From Cystobacter fuscus DSM 2262 (GTDB lineage Bacteria > Myxococcota > Myxococcia > Myxococcales > Myxococcaceae), in NCBI RefSeq assembly GCF_000335475.2, contig NZ_ANAH02000017.1, forward strand, positions 124,001 to 188,000: a DNA stretch of 64,000 nt, in the 5' to 3' direction. Both the position numbers and the translations under genes were made by a program. The notes under the pieces were generated by a model. The model saw only the letters and a list, made by a program, of their open reading frames with translations. It was not told the DNA's origin and ran no database searches. Shown here in pieces: positions 36,066 to 45,910 of this stretch (its first letter is position 1; every line of letters starts with the position of its first letter).

Positions 36066-37160
36066 TCAGGGCGTGGTGGGATCCAGGGTGGAGAAGATCC
36101 AGCCCATGCGCTCGTGGCCGGACTTGTTCCACTGGGTGTTCTGCCCGTCGATCACCGCCGAGTCGGCGAAGTCCGGGGCGCCCGAGCCCGTGGCCGTGCC
36201 GCCGAAGGTGCCCACGGAGAGCGAGGTGCCGTAGAACGTGGGGTGCGTGTCGTCCGACTGCAGGTAGTCGTAGCTGGTGCTCGCGTTGACGAAGTGCGTG
36301 TTGGAGTCACGCAGGGTGGCCACGAGCGTGCTGGTGACGCGGGTGACGTAGGCGGCCTCGGTCTCGCCCGACTTGTAGCGCAGCGCCTCGCGGTCGATCT
36401 GCCCGTCGCCGTTGGAGTCGTAGTCGGCGCCCATGTACTCGGCGAAGGCGTCCGCGCACTTGAAGCCATACTTCTCCGCCAGGCTGCACGTGCGCCAGTT
36501 GCTCTTGGCCAGGTAGGGCAGGAACTTCTGCCGCTGGTTGATGGGCTTGCCCGTCGCCGGGTCCGAGCAGGTGGTGAGCTTGTTGTCCGTGTTGAACCCC
36601 GGGTAGTAGATGTTCATCACGATCTTCGCCTTGGCCGTGGTGGCGTACTGGTTGATGGCCTGCATGGCCTTCTCCGTGTACGTGGTGCAGTTGGCCAGGG
36701 CCGTGTCCAGGCCGCTGTAGCTACACGTCCCGCTCTGATCCTCGAAGGCCGAGCGCGCCTGGAGGTAGTCGTTCCCGCACATCTCGAACATCACCACGCG
36801 GGTGTTGCTCGTCTGCATGTACGAGCGCTCGGAGACGATCTTGTTGTTGTAGATGTCGTCGGCCTTGGCGCCCGACTTGGTGCGGCGGATGACTTCCATG
36901 TTCGCGTTGAACTCGCGCGCCAGATACTCCCCCTGCACCTGGGGACCCGAACGCTTGGCCACGCTGCTGAGCGAGCCCTTGTAGCCCGCGAAGATGGAGT
37001 CGCCATAGGCCACGACGCGATACGTCGTGGTGGCTCCGCGGTTGATGGTCCACGAGGTGTTCTGATTGATGGTGCTCGCGAGCGCGTCGCCACCCACCAC
37101 GAGGGAGGCGGTGAGCGCGCAGGCAAGGGAAAACCTCTGCCCGTCGAAACGAGAAAACAT
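36066..37160 (-). CDS. Secreted SGNH/GDSL hydrolase
   Basis: A 364-residue exported esterase. The signal peptide ends at about ALA-28. Catalytic blocks are AYGDSIFAGY (Ser55), FEMCGNDYLQ (block III Asn) and SDDTHPTFYG (Asp-x-x-His). ATG 37160 has an AGGAG site. Multiple cysteines (DQSGTC, LANCTTY, TTCSDP, WRTCSL, FKCADAF) suggest disulfides in an extracellular enzyme. The family acts on lipids, acylated sugars or acylated peptidoglycan; the substrate is not set. The upstream region is unusually A/T rich and should hold its promoter. Confidence 0.87.
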   Translation of the reverse strand: MFSRFDGQRFSLACALTASLVVGGDALASTINQNTSWTINRGATTTYRVVAYGDSIFAGYKGSLSSVAKRSGPQVQGEYLAREFNANMEVIRRTKSGAKADDIYNNKIVSERSYMQTSNTRVVMFEMCGNDYLQARSAFEDQSGTCSYSGLDTALANCTTYTEKAMQAINQYATTAKAKIVMNIYYPGFNTDNKLTTCSDPATGKPINQRQKFLPYLAKSNWRTCSLAEKYGFKCADAFAEYMGADYDSNGDGQIDREALRYKSGETEAAYVTRVTSTLVATLRDSNTHFVNASTSYDYLQSDDTHPTFYGTSLSVGTFGGTATGSGAPDFADSAVIDGQNTQWNKSGHERMGWIFSTLDPTTP

Positions 37161-37201
37161 GAGAGGCTCCTGCTGTAACTTGGTTTGGGGGTAAGGCGGG
37201 G

Positions 37202-37219
37202 ATCGACGGTCTCGTCGAT
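37202..37219 (-). promoter_or_regulatory. 7-bp dyad in the SGNH leader region
   Basis: ATCGACG (37202-37208) and CGTCGAT (37213-37219) form a perfect dyad with a 4-nt loop, 42 bp upstream of the start and just downstream of the A/T-rich segment about 37220-37270. It could be an operator or a leader hairpin. Confidence 0.35.
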
Positions 37220-37337
37220 TGTGCCCGCATAACACAAAATCCCAGGTTCTAATAACTTTGATGATGCAACGCGGATGTAACGCATTGCGTGCAGACGCGG
37301 AGGGGCGTGACGCCGTGCGCCAGGAATTGGAGGAGTG

Positions 37338-37928
37338 TCAGTCCCAGGACACGTCACACACGAGGCGGTTCGTGTGGGGTTGCATCGGGCGCAGCTCGAC
37401 GCGGCCCTTCTTGGAGACACGGCGCAGGAACATCTCGAAGGTGGCCGCGAGCGCCTCGGCGAAGGTGCCGCCGCGGTGCAGCAGGGGAGGGAAGTCGTCG
37501 AGAATCATTTCCACCCGGCCGTGGCTGGGCGTGTCGCGGATGGGGCGGTAGGTGAGCCGTCCGCAGTCGCGGAACGCCTGTTCCCAGGCATAGGTGGACC
37601 ATTTGAGCATCGCCTGGGGCGTCAGGCCGAGCAGACGCACCGCGCCATCGAAGAGCGATTGGAGCAGGGGGGCGGACACCAGGTGCTCGGCCAGGAGGGA
37701 GAAGAAATGGCGGAAGCCGGGATTGCCCAGGGTGGCATGGAGGGCATCCGTCAGCCACATGCTCTCGGGCATGGGGACCCAGCCCAGTCGCGGCGTGGAC
37801 TCGAGCAGGGCGAGCGTCGCGGGGGGGATGTCCATGAAGATCCGGCGCTGCTGGTCCTCGGGCAGACTCCGGGCCGCGTCCAGGATGGTCTTGCAGACAA
37901 AGCCGCGGATGGCGGGTAGGCCGGGCAT
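37338..37928 (-). CDS. DUF2378 (TIGR02265) myxobacterial family protein
   Basis: A 196-residue protein of the Myxococcus-enriched DUF2378 family. It shows the family's N-terminal PAIRGFVCKTILDAARSLP, a central WLTDALHATLGNPGFRHFF and LLGLTPQAMLKWSTYAWEQAFRD, and a C-terminal beta-rich half ending in RLVCDVSWD. Family function is unknown; members are numerous per genome and the fold is thought to be sensory. ATG 37928 is chosen because the upstream frame is Pro/Arg-rich. It is a single gene in reverse orientation to the sirtuin. Confidence 0.82.
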   Translation of the reverse strand: MPGLPAIRGFVCKTILDAARSLPEDQQRRIFMDIPPATLALLESTPRLGWVPMPESMWLTDALHATLGNPGFRHFFSLLAEHLVSAPLLQSLFDGAVRLLGLTPQAMLKWSTYAWEQAFRDCGRLTYRPIRDTPSHGRVEMILDDFPPLLHRGGTFAEALAATFEMFLRRVSKKGRVELRPMQPHTNRLVCDVSWD

Positions 37929-38044
37929 GGGTCGTCGACTATGCCACACCTGGAGCGGCCGGGCGCACGAGGGCTTCCCCGTGGAGGGCCACTCCCCGGG
38001 GGAGCTGGGCGCGTGGGGCGCGGGGCGGTTATGAGGAGTGCCGC

Positions 38045-38908
38045 ATGACGACCTCCCTGGAAACACCGTCCGTGCCCATCGGGCCCGGGGACGTGGACGC
38101 CCTGACGGCGCTGCTGCGCGGCCGCCGTGTGGTGGTGCTCACGGGCGCCGGGTGCAGCACCGAGTCGGGCATCCCCGACTACCGCGGCCCCGGCACACGC
38201 GCGCGCGCCCGCAACCCCATCCAGCATCGCGAGTTCCTCGCTCGGCCCGAGGTCCGCGCCCGCTACTGGGCGCGCAGCCTCATCGGCTGGCCCCGCTTCT
38301 CCTCCGCCCGGCCCAACGCGGCGCACCAGGCGCTCGCCGCCCTGGAGGACGCGGGCCACGTGCTCGGGCTCATCACCCAGAACGTGGACCGGCTGCACCA
38401 CGCCGCGGGCAGCCGGCGCGTCATCGAGCTGCACGGCGCGCTCGCCCGGGTGCGCTGCCTCGTGTGTGGCGCCCTCGAGCCGCGCGAGCAGTTGCAGCGG
38501 CGGCTCTTGGAACTCAACCCCGGTTTCACCGCCGCGAGCGCCGAGTCGCGGCCCGACGGCGACGCCGAGCTGCACGACGACGCGGTGCGCGCCTTCCAGG
38601 TCGCCGCGTGTCTCGATTGCGAGGGGACGCTCAAGCCGGACGTGGTGTTCTTCGGCGACAACGTGCCCACGCCCACCGTGCAGGAGGCGTTCGCGCTGCT
38701 CGAGGAGGGGGATGCATTCCTGGTGGTGGGCTCGTCGCTGGCCATCTACTCGGGCTATCGCTTCCTGCAGCGCGCCGTGGATCGCCGCATGCCCGTGGGG
38801 CTCATCAACATCGGCGAGTGCCGGGGGCATGAATGGATGGAGGTGCGCGTGGAGGCGCGTGCCGGCGAGGTGCTGCCCCGGCTCGCGAGCGCGCTCGGCG
38901 CCGGATAG
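38045..38908 (+). CDS. Sirtuin NAD-dependent deacylase (SIRT4/class II-like)
   Basis: A 287-residue sirtuin. NAD site: VVVLTGAGCSTESGIPDYRG and LITQNVDRLH; catalytic His130 in IELHGAL. The zinc cysteines are Cys138-x-x-Cys141 (CLVC) and a later CLDC pair, and the C-terminal VVGSSLAIYSG binds NAD ribose. A 50-residue insert sits between the two Cys pairs. RPNAAHQALAAL and the spacing resemble class II (SIRT4-like) proteins, which can remove longer acyls. It is followed by a GNAT acetyltransferase 31 bp downstream, giving an acyl-on/acyl-off pair. Confidence 0.92.
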   Translation: MTTSLETPSVPIGPGDVDALTALLRGRRVVVLTGAGCSTESGIPDYRGPGTRARARNPIQHREFLARPEVRARYWARSLIGWPRFSSARPNAAHQALAALEDAGHVLGLITQNVDRLHHAAGSRRVIELHGALARVRCLVCGALEPREQLQRRLLELNPGFTAASAESRPDGDAELHDDAVRAFQVAACLDCEGTLKPDVVFFGDNVPTPTVQEAFALLEEGDAFLVVGSSLAIYSGYRFLQRAVDRRMPVGLINIGECRGHEWMEVRVEARAGEVLPRLASALGAG

Positions 38909-38939
38909 GCTGCCGGGCCCACCCCAGAGGAGTCCTTCG

Positions 38940-39410
38940 ATGTCCACCGTCATCCGCCCCGCGACGCGGGAGGACCTTTCCGCGCTGGCCACCGCCCTGG
39001 CGCCGCTGCCGCTCTTCCAGGCCTACAAGCTGGACGCGAGCGCCCTGACGGAGCGCTTCCACGGCGCGCTCGAGCGCGGTGAGGGGCTGCTGCTGGCCAC
39101 CGGGGACAGCGGTCCCATGGGGGTTTGCTGGTTCCTCACCCGGGGCACCTTCGGCACGGGTGCCTATCTGCGCACGCTCGCGGTGAGCGAGGCGCGGCAG
39201 GGCTCGGGCCTGGGCGCGCGGCTGCTCGCGGCCTACGAGGCCGGGTGTGGCTCGCCCACCGGGGGCTACTTCCTGCTCACCTCGGACTTCAACACCGGGG
39301 CCCAGCGCTTCTACGAGCGGCATGGCTACCGTCAGGTGGGCCAGCTGCCGGACTTCGCCGTGCCGGGCGTCTCCGAGCTCATCTTCTGGAAGCCGCGCGT
39401 CAGGGGATGA
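38940..39410 (+). CDS. GNAT-family N-acetyltransferase
   Basis: A 156-residue GNAT enzyme. ATG 38940 has an AGAGGAG site. The acetyl-CoA binding loop is LAVSEARQGSGLGARLL (R-x-x-G-x-G/A form) and the C-terminal motif B is AQRFYERHGYRQVG. Its substrate is unknown; linkage to the sirtuin gene suggests a role in protein or metabolite acetylation balance, but that is inference. Its 3' end overlaps the convergent deacetylase gene by 11 bp. Confidence 0.87.
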   Translation: MSTVIRPATREDLSALATALAPLPLFQAYKLDASALTERFHGALERGEGLLLATGDSGPMGVCWFLTRGTFGTGAYLRTLAVSEARQGSGLGARLLAAYEAGCGSPTGGYFLLTSDFNTGAQRFYERHGYRQVGQLPDFAVPGVSELIFWKPRVRG

Positions 39411-40230
39411 CGCCGGCCACCAGGGCGGGCTCGGGCTCGGTGGCGGGCTTGCACGTGGGCCAGATGGTGTCATCCAGCAGGGTGCCCACGGTGACGAGCT
39501 CGAAGCCGCGCTTGCGCAGCCCCTTGATGATGGTCGGGAGCGCCTCGGCGGTGGGAAAGCGCTTGTGGTTCATGTGCATCACCACGATGGCCCCGGGGCT
39601 CGCCTGTTTGAGCACCCAGTCCACCATGCGCTTGGGCGTGACGGTCGCGTCCGGATCTCCCGAGGGGAGATCGAAGTTGATGGTGGTGAGCGCCGCCTGG
39701 GAGGCGAGCCACGCCACGCGCCCGTCCACCTCGCCGAAGGGCGGACGGAAGTAGCGGGGAATCTGGCCCGTCAGATCGTACACGACGCGCTGGGCACGCT
39801 GCAGCTCCTCGATCACCTGCCGGTCATCCCTCACCTTGGGCATGTTGGCGTGGGAGAAGGTGTGGTTGCCCAGCTCGAAGCCCGGGTACTGCGCGAGCTC
39901 CTGGAGGCGCCGCGGATTGGCCAGCGCCCAGCCGCCTCCGATGAAGAGCGTGGCGGGCGTGTTGGTCTCCAGCAGGGTGTGGATGACGCGCTCGTCGTAC
40001 TCGTTCTTGCGCGTGGTGCAGGCGTCGAACGTGAGGGCGATGCGCTTTCGCAGGCGCGAGCCGTTCGTCACGATGGGCGCCGTCACGCACGCGGTGGGCT
40101 CGGCGGCGGCTGGCGCGGAGGGGGGCGGGGGCTCGGCGGCCTCGGGTTCCTCGGGGGGGGTCCACGCGCAAGCACTCGCGACGAGAACCGCCAACACCAT
40201 GGGGAAACACACGGAGGAACGACGCGCCAT
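39400..40230 (-). CDS. Polysaccharide deacetylase (NodB) lipoprotein
   Basis: A 276-residue lipoprotein with lipobox VASAC (Cys21) followed by a Pro/Ala/Glu linker. NodB motifs are ALTFDACTT (motif 1, where the usual second Asp is Ala), GNHTFSHANM (motif 2 with the metal His pair), RPPFGEVD (motif 3) and VVMHMNH (motif 5). The TFDAC variant is known in a subgroup of these enzymes. It would remove acetyl groups from peptidoglycan or chitin-like glycans at the outer face. A stop in the GNAT frame overlaps its end. Start ATG 40230 gives the lipoprotein signal. Confidence 0.87.
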   Translation of the reverse strand: MARRSSVCFPMVLAVLVASACAWTPPEEPEAAEPPPPSAPAAAEPTACVTAPIVTNGSRLRKRIALTFDACTTRKNEYDERVIHTLLETNTPATLFIGGGWALANPRRLQELAQYPGFELGNHTFSHANMPKVRDDRQVIEELQRAQRVVYDLTGQIPRYFRPPFGEVDGRVAWLASQAALTTINFDLPSGDPDATVTPKRMVDWVLKQASPGAIVVMHMNHKRFPTAEALPTIIKGLRKRGFELVTVGTLLDDTIWPTCKPATEPEPALVAGVIP

Positions 40231-40358
40231 AGGGCCGCTGGTTATAGCGCGGTCGCCCCCGGTCTGTTGACGATGCAACAAGTGGTCCGAGGGCCTCGGG
40301 ACGAGGAGAATCGCACCGTGGGCGGAAGATTCTCCTCGGAGGGGGACTTGACGCGAGC

Positions 40359-41525
40359 TCAGCGCGAGCGGAGGGCGATCTCCGTGAGCTCCTCGTCGGA
40401 GAGGGTCAGGGGGTTGGCCTTCATGCTGCTGGCCGCGCGGGCCCGTGCCACCAGCCGGGGCACCTCCGCTTCCGTCAGGCCGTAGGCCCCGAGTCCCGGC
40501 ACGCGCAACGCCTCACACAGCTCGCGCACCCAGGTGATGCCTTCCTCGGCGCGCGCTTCCGCGCGTCCGGTGAGCAGCGCCGCCACCTCCTGGAAACGCG
40601 CGAGCGAGGGGTGCTCGGGAGCGCGGGCGCGCAGCGCGCGCAGGTTCACTTCCATGGTGGCGGGCAGCAGCGCCGCGCAGACCGCGCCATGGGGGGCCTC
40701 GTACATGCCGCCCACCGGGGCCGCGAAGCCGTGCACCGCGCCCAGCCCCGAGTTGGCCAGACACAGGCCGCCCAGGAGGCTCGCGAGTGCCAGGTCCTCG
40801 CGCGCGGACGCGTCCGGAGTTTCGAGCACCGCGCGCCGCAGCGAGCGCGCCGAGCGGCGGATGCCCTCGCGGGCGAGCGCGTCGGTGAGCGGGTTGGCGC
40901 GGGCGGACACCAGGGGCTCGATGAGCTGGGAGAGCGCGTCCAGGCCGCTGGAGGCGAGCACGGTGGGGGGCGCGCCCTTCAAGAGGTCCGGGTCCACGAG
41001 GGCCAGGCGGGGCAGGAGGGTGGGGCCGCGCAGGCTCGCCTTCACCTGGGCGTCCTTGACGCCGAGCACGGCGTTGCGGGTCACCTCGGAGCCGGTGCCG
41101 GCGGTGGTGGGAATGGCGACGAGGGGCAGCGAGGGCTTCGTCAGCGCCTGTCCCCGGCCCACCACCTCCAGGTAGTCGAGCGGATCCCCTCCGTGAGGGG
41201 CCAGCGCGGCGATGGCCTTGCCCGCGTCCAGGGCGCTGCCGCCGCCGAGGGCGGCCACCGCGTCACACCGCTCGTGGAGGGCGAGGGCGGTGCCTTCCCG
41301 GACGCGCTCCACCGTGGGCTCACCCTCCACGGTGAAGGACACGCACGACAGCCCGAGCCGCTCCAGGCCCTCGCGCAAGGGGGCGGCGCGCGTGGCATCG
41401 CGGCCGGTGACCAGGAGCACCCGGTGGCCGCCGAGGGCCCGTATCGCCTCGGGGGCGTCGGCCAGACGGCCGGCCCCATAGAGGATGCGGGTGGCGGTGG
41501 CGAACTCGAAGCCCGTCACCGCCAT
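40359..41525 (-). CDS. Iron-containing alcohol dehydrogenase (maleylacetate reductase-like)
   Basis: A 388-residue group III dehydrogenase. The NAD(P) loop is AALGGGSALDAGKAIA, the second loop is AIPTTAGTGSEVTRNAV, and the metal site includes the HGFAAPVGGMYEAPHGAVC region with two His residues. Similarity to maleylacetate reductase and PhnZ-like alcohol dehydrogenases is about equal. One bp separates its start from the stop of a small monooxygenase-like gene, so they form an operon. A role in oxidation of alcohols or of an aromatic-ring breakdown product is likely but not fixed. Confidence 0.9.
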   Translation of the reverse strand: MAVTGFEFATATRILYGAGRLADAPEAIRALGGHRVLLVTGRDATRAAPLREGLERLGLSCVSFTVEGEPTVERVREGTALALHERCDAVAALGGGSALDAGKAIAALAPHGGDPLDYLEVVGRGQALTKPSLPLVAIPTTAGTGSEVTRNAVLGVKDAQVKASLRGPTLLPRLALVDPDLLKGAPPTVLASSGLDALSQLIEPLVSARANPLTDALAREGIRRSARSLRRAVLETPDASAREDLALASLLGGLCLANSGLGAVHGFAAPVGGMYEAPHGAVCAALLPATMEVNLRALRARAPEHPSLARFQEVAALLTGRAEARAEEGITWVRELCEALRVPGLGAYGLTEAEVPRLVARARAASSMKANPLTLSDEELTEIALRSR

Positions 41526-41526
41526 G

Positions 41527-41844
41527 TCACCAGCCCTCGTCCGAGGGGAAGAGGTTGGTGAACTTCCGGGAGGTGCGCGGCTCGGCCATCATGGAGGCCA
41601 CGGTGTCACGCCAGGTGAGGTAGTGCGCCGTCTCCTTGTGGGCGGCGGGGGCCTCGGGGGTGCGGTAGACCTCGACGAGCACGAAGCGCGTGGGCTCCTC
41701 GGAGTCCTGGATGACGTCGAAGCGGGCGACGCCGGGCTCCTTCACGCTCTGGCTCGCGTTGGCCAGGGTGGCCGCGCGGAAGGCGTCGATGGATTCGGGT
41801 TTGACGCGGATCTGGACGTGGACGACGAGCAGGCTGTGGGGCAT
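41527..41844 (-). CDS. Antibiotic biosynthesis monooxygenase-domain protein (LsrG/YgiN-like)
   Basis: A 105-residue ABM-fold protein: [20 protein letters not shown], then [22 protein letters not shown], then SRKFTNLFP. It resembles LsrG/YgiN, small dimeric enzymes that isomerise or oxidise quinones and phospho-AI-2. It is in an operon with the Fe-alcohol dehydrogenase. The pairing suggests handling of a reactive aldehyde or quinone. No specific substrate is indicated. Confidence 0.85.
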   Translation of the reverse strand: MPHSLLVVHVQIRVKPESIDAFRAATLANASQSVKEPGVARFDVIQDSEEPTRFVLVEVYRTPEAPAAHKETAHYLTWRDTVASMMAEPRTSRKFTNLFPSDEGW

Positions 41845-41926
41845 GCGCCGACCATAGCGCCGGGCGGGGTGGGGAAGGGAGCTTCGGACGGCAAGGGGGC
41901 GCCCGCTTTGTTATGCACGGGCGCAC

Positions 41927-43132
41927 ATGAGCAGACTCATCATCTTCGTTCTCATCAATCTGGGAGCCTGGCTCGTTTTGCGCCGGCTGTGGCCCGAGGT
42001 GCGCACGGGGTGGCGCCGGAGCGTGCTGCTCGGCCTGGCCGTGTTTTCGGGGGTGGCGCTGGTGCTGCCGTGGCTGCTCGGGCACGGAACGCACGGGGGT
42101 GTGCCGTGGGTGGACGCGCCGCTGAGGCTCTTCGGCTCGGCGTGGACCATCTCCGCGCTCATCGTGTTGCTGCTCGGCTGGCCCCTGGCGCTGGTGCTCT
42201 CGCGGAGGGAGCGCGCCCGACTGAAGCGAGTCGCCGAGTCCTCCGCGCCTCCCCTGCCGGGGGGAGTCGATCTGGAGCGGCGGGGGCTGCTCTCGGGGGT
42301 GGGGCGCGCGCTGCCCTTCGTGGCGGTGGGGACGAGCACGGTGGGGCTCGTGGAAGGCGCCTCGGGCTTCGTGATCCGCGAGGTGGAGGTGCGGCTGCGC
42401 GGCCTGCCCCGGGCGCTCGATGGCTTTCGCATCGGGCAGATCACCGACGTGCACGTGGGCACGTTCATCGACACCACCTACGTGCGCGCGGCGGTGGCGG
42501 CGATGAACGCGGCGCGCGTGGACCTCCAGGTGATGACGGGGGATTTGATCGACGATCTCTCACAGCTCGACGAGACGATGGCGGCGCTGGAGACATGCGA
42601 GGCGCCACACGGGATGCTCGCCATTCTCGGCAACCACGAGCACTGGCGGGGGCTCGAGGAGGTGCTCGAGGGCTATGCGCGCAGCGCGCGCCGGGGCGGT
42701 CGGGTGCGGCTGCTGGTGGACGAGGCCCAGGTGCTCGAGCATGCCGGGCAGAAGGTGCGCGTGGTGGGAGTGGACTACCCCATGCGCGGGCGCAGCATGC
42801 AGGTGCAGGCGGACCGCATGCGGCGCTCGGCGGAGGTGGCCTTCGCGGGGGCGTCGGCGGACGAGGTGGTGATCTGCCTCACGCACCATCCCTCCTTCTT
42901 CCCCCTGGCGCTGGAAAAGGGGGCGCGGCTCACGCTCGCGGGACATACCCACGGCGGACAGGTGGCCATCTGGGGCTTGCCGGTGTTCTGGTTCGCCTTC
43001 GACTACATGCTTGGCCGCTATCGCAAGGGGGACGGTCAGCTCTACGTGTCGGGCGGCACGGGCCACTGGTTGCCCTTCCGGCTCGGGGTTCCCGCCGAGG
43101 TGACACTCCTCACGCTGCGCGCGGAGGGCTGA
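41927..43132 (+). CDS. Membrane-anchored calcineurin-like metallophosphoesterase
   Basis: A 401-residue protein with about four N-terminal helices (residues 1-100) and then a calcineurin-like domain: GQITDVHVG (metal ligand Asp/His), MTGDLIDD, LGNHEHWRG, and a distal THHPSFF and AGHTHGGQ. The architecture matches YkuE/YaeI-type phosphoesterases that hydrolyse UDP-diacylglucosamine or similar lipids. Myxobacteria often have several. It is followed by the SitI6 gene after 9 bp, though with no clear functional link. Confidence 0.88.
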   Translation: MSRLIIFVLINLGAWLVLRRLWPEVRTGWRRSVLLGLAVFSGVALVLPWLLGHGTHGGVPWVDAPLRLFGSAWTISALIVLLLGWPLALVLSRRERARLKRVAESSAPPLPGGVDLERRGLLSGVGRALPFVAVGTSTVGLVEGASGFVIREVEVRLRGLPRALDGFRIGQITDVHVGTFIDTTYVRAAVAAMNAARVDLQVMTGDLIDDLSQLDETMAALETCEAPHGMLAILGNHEHWRGLEEVLEGYARSARRGGRVRLLVDEAQVLEHAGQKVRVVGVDYPMRGRSMQVQADRMRRSAEVAFAGASADEVVICLTHHPSFFPLALEKGARLTLAGHTHGGQVAIWGLPVFWFAFDYMLGRYRKGDGQLYVSGGTGHWLPFRLGVPAEVTLLTLRAEG

Positions 43133-43816
<684 letters not shown>

Positions 43817-43841
43817 GCCGAGACGAGTCCTTGGTCCGGGC

Positions 43842-45737
43842 TCAATCGGCGGACGTCTGTTCCTCCGTCGCCTGGGCCTCGCTGTTTCCGCAGGCGAAGG
43901 GGAGGGGCGCGTCGAGGGCATCCTGGTATTCGGTGAAGGTGATGTCGCCTCCCTCGTGCAGAATCCCCAGGAGCTTCTCCACGTTCTTCTTCCACACCTC
44001 GGACAGCTCTCCGCGGGTGCAGTACACGTGGTAGCGCACCGGGTTGGGGATGATGGTGGCGAGGAAGGCGGATTCTCGGATGCTCAGCTCGCGCGCGTCC
44101 TTGCCGAAGTAGTGCCGCGCCGCCTCGCCGATGCCGTAGATGCCCGGGCCCCACTCGATGATGTTGAAGTACACCTCCAGCAGCCGCTCCTTGGAGAGGC
44201 TGCTCTCCAGTCCCAGCGTGAGGTATGCCTCCTTCACCTTGCGTGCGTATGTCTTCTCCCGCGACAGGAAGAGGTTCTTGGCGAGTTGCTGGGTGAGGGT
44301 GGAGCCTCCGCGCACCTTGTCGTCCGGGGGCTTGAGCAGCAGCGTGCTCAATGAGTCGAAGTCGAAGCCCCGGTGCACCCAGAAGGCCGCGTCCTCGCTG
44401 CGCAGCACCGCGCGCACCATCACCCGGGGCAGCTCGGCGTAGGGCACGTAGCGGGGGTTGCCCGGGCCGATGTGCAGCTCCCGCCCGCGGCCTTCCGCCG
44501 TCAGCGGCCGGTAGTCGAAGGGCGCGCGCAACCACGCCAGCGGCCCCGCTGGATCCGACGCCTTGCGCTTGGACACGTCGAGCTTCGCCTTGACCTCCCA
44601 GTCCTCCCGGCGCTCCACGACGCCGGACACCGTGAACGTCCCCTGGAAGTGGCCCTCCAGCTTCGCCAGCTCCTGGTCCGGTACCAGGGACGGAGGCAGC
44701 GCCGCCAGGGCCTGCTCGAAGGTGATCGGCGGCAGCTCGGCGCGCAGCGAGAAGCGTGGGGCCTGCTTCCAGTCCGCCTCGCCCGTCACCTCGACGCCCG
44801 CCTCGCGGCGCTCGCCCACCGTCACCCGGAGGGACTCGAGCTTCGCGTGCCGGCGCTCCAGCTCCCAGCGCGCGCGGCCCTCCGCCGAGAAGGCGAGCGG
44901 CCCCACCGGCTCGGGCGCGAGCCGGGCATCTCTCAGTGCGAGTCCCTTCACCGCCAGCGAGAACGTGGCCTCCGAGCCCTCCACCCGCGCCTCCGCCTCC
45001 AGGATTCCACCCTCCATGGCCCAGGGCGGCTCCGCGAGCGACAACACGGGCCCCGCCGGAACCTCGCGGACCTGGAGCGTCCCGGTGACGCCGGACTCCG
45101 TCTTTCGAAGGGACAACTCCGCGTGTCCTCCGCCGGGCAGTCCGGCCGTCGCCGCCAGCCCGGGGACGCCGTCCACGTCCTCGCGCCGCACCCGGGCGGA
45201 GAGCGGGCCCCATTCCACCCGGCCGTGCCGCTCGAAGGCCAGGTGCAGGTCCTCCACCACCACCTCCGGCCACGCGCCCCCGCTCCCCGAGGAGGCGGTG
45301 GCGGGGGCCGGGGTGGGACGTGGCGCGCGCATCCGCTGGAGCAGGTCCCGCAGCTCCCGCCCGGACGGGCCCGCCTCGATCATCACCTCCGAGAGCACCA
45401 CCCGGCCCACCTCGAGCCGGCCCGTGAGCAGCGCCCGCCACCGGGGGCGCACGGTGATGTGCTCGATGCGCACCACCGGAGGGCCCTCGGGACGGGTGCC
45501 CGGCACCTCCAGGGGCCCCAGCGTCACCGTGCCCGTCCAGCCCACGTGGAACTCGTCGCCCAGGCGCACCGGGCCCAGCCGTGACTCCAGGGCGGGCCTG
45601 GCCCGGGCCATCACCCGGGCGCGAACCTCGTCTCCCTCGAGCCAGGCCTTCCCGCCCACGGCCCCCCCGGCGAGCAGCACGGGGAGAAGACACGCGACGA
45701 GGAGCCTCTTGGACCGGGGGGGGCGGGGGGGCGGCAT
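43842..45737 (-). CDS. GT51 peptidoglycan glycosyltransferase with AsmA-like N-terminal region
   Basis: A 631-residue membrane protein. After one N-terminal helix comes a long periplasmic region (about 40-400) of beta-strand repeats like those of AsmA/TamB proteins. The C-terminal GT51 domain has RSEDAAFWVHRGFD (catalytic Glu within the ED-x-x-F-x-x-H-x-G motif), RGGSTLTQQLAKNLFLS and a late EWGPGIYGIGEAARHYFGK. There is no transpeptidase domain. It polymerises glycan strands from lipid II, like monofunctional transglycosylases. The AsmA-like part could span the periplasm or aid lipid access. ATG 45737 is preferred to a TTG 39 bp upstream. Confidence 0.9.
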   Translation of the reverse strand: MPPPRPPRSKRLLVACLLPVLLAGGAVGGKAWLEGDEVRARVMARARPALESRLGPVRLGDEFHVGWTGTVTLGPLEVPGTRPEGPPVVRIEHITVRPRWRALLTGRLEVGRVVLSEVMIEAGPSGRELRDLLQRMRAPRPTPAPATASSGSGGAWPEVVVEDLHLAFERHGRVEWGPLSARVRREDVDGVPGLAATAGLPGGGHAELSLRKTESGVTGTLQVREVPAGPVLSLAEPPWAMEGGILEAEARVEGSEATFSLAVKGLALRDARLAPEPVGPLAFSAEGRARWELERRHAKLESLRVTVGERREAGVEVTGEADWKQAPRFSLRAELPPITFEQALAALPPSLVPDQELAKLEGHFQGTFTVSGVVERREDWEVKAKLDVSKRKASDPAGPLAWLRAPFDYRPLTAEGRGRELHIGPGNPRYVPYAELPRVMVRAVLRSEDAAFWVHRGFDFDSLSTLLLKPPDDKVRGGSTLTQQLAKNLFLSREKTYARKVKEAYLTLGLESSLSKERLLEVYFNIIEWGPGIYGIGEAARHYFGKDARELSIRESAFLATIIPNPVRYHVYCTRGELSEVWKKNVEKLLGILHEGGDITFTEYQDALDAPLPFACGNSEAQATEEQTSAD

Positions 45738-45852
45738 GGGTCCGGCTTCCCTATCCGCCGGGCGTGTGGGGTTCAACCCTCCCCGTGCACTTCCCGTCGC
45801 GCGGCCCCTCGCACCAGGCAGGCGGTGGGCGCGGTCGCCGCTCGCTCTCGCC

Positions 45853-45871
45853 TTGACACCCTCGAAGGGTG
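45853..45871 (+). promoter_or_regulatory. TTGACA box with overlapping CACCCT dyad before the che operon
   Basis: TTGACA (45853-45858) overlaps the dyad CACCCT-CGA-AGGGTG (45857-45871), about 40 bp before the first che start. No good -10 follows. It could be a promoter with a built-in operator for the chemosensory operon; support is modest. Confidence 0.4.
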
Positions 45872-45910
45872 CATGCTGTGGCCTGAACGACGAACCCGAA
45901 GGAGCCAGTC

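Noticed and set aside
39400-39410. Overlap of GNAT and deacetylase 3' ends as a frameshift or fusion
   Set aside because: The genes are on opposite strands with complete domains; an 11-bp tail overlap is ordinary here.
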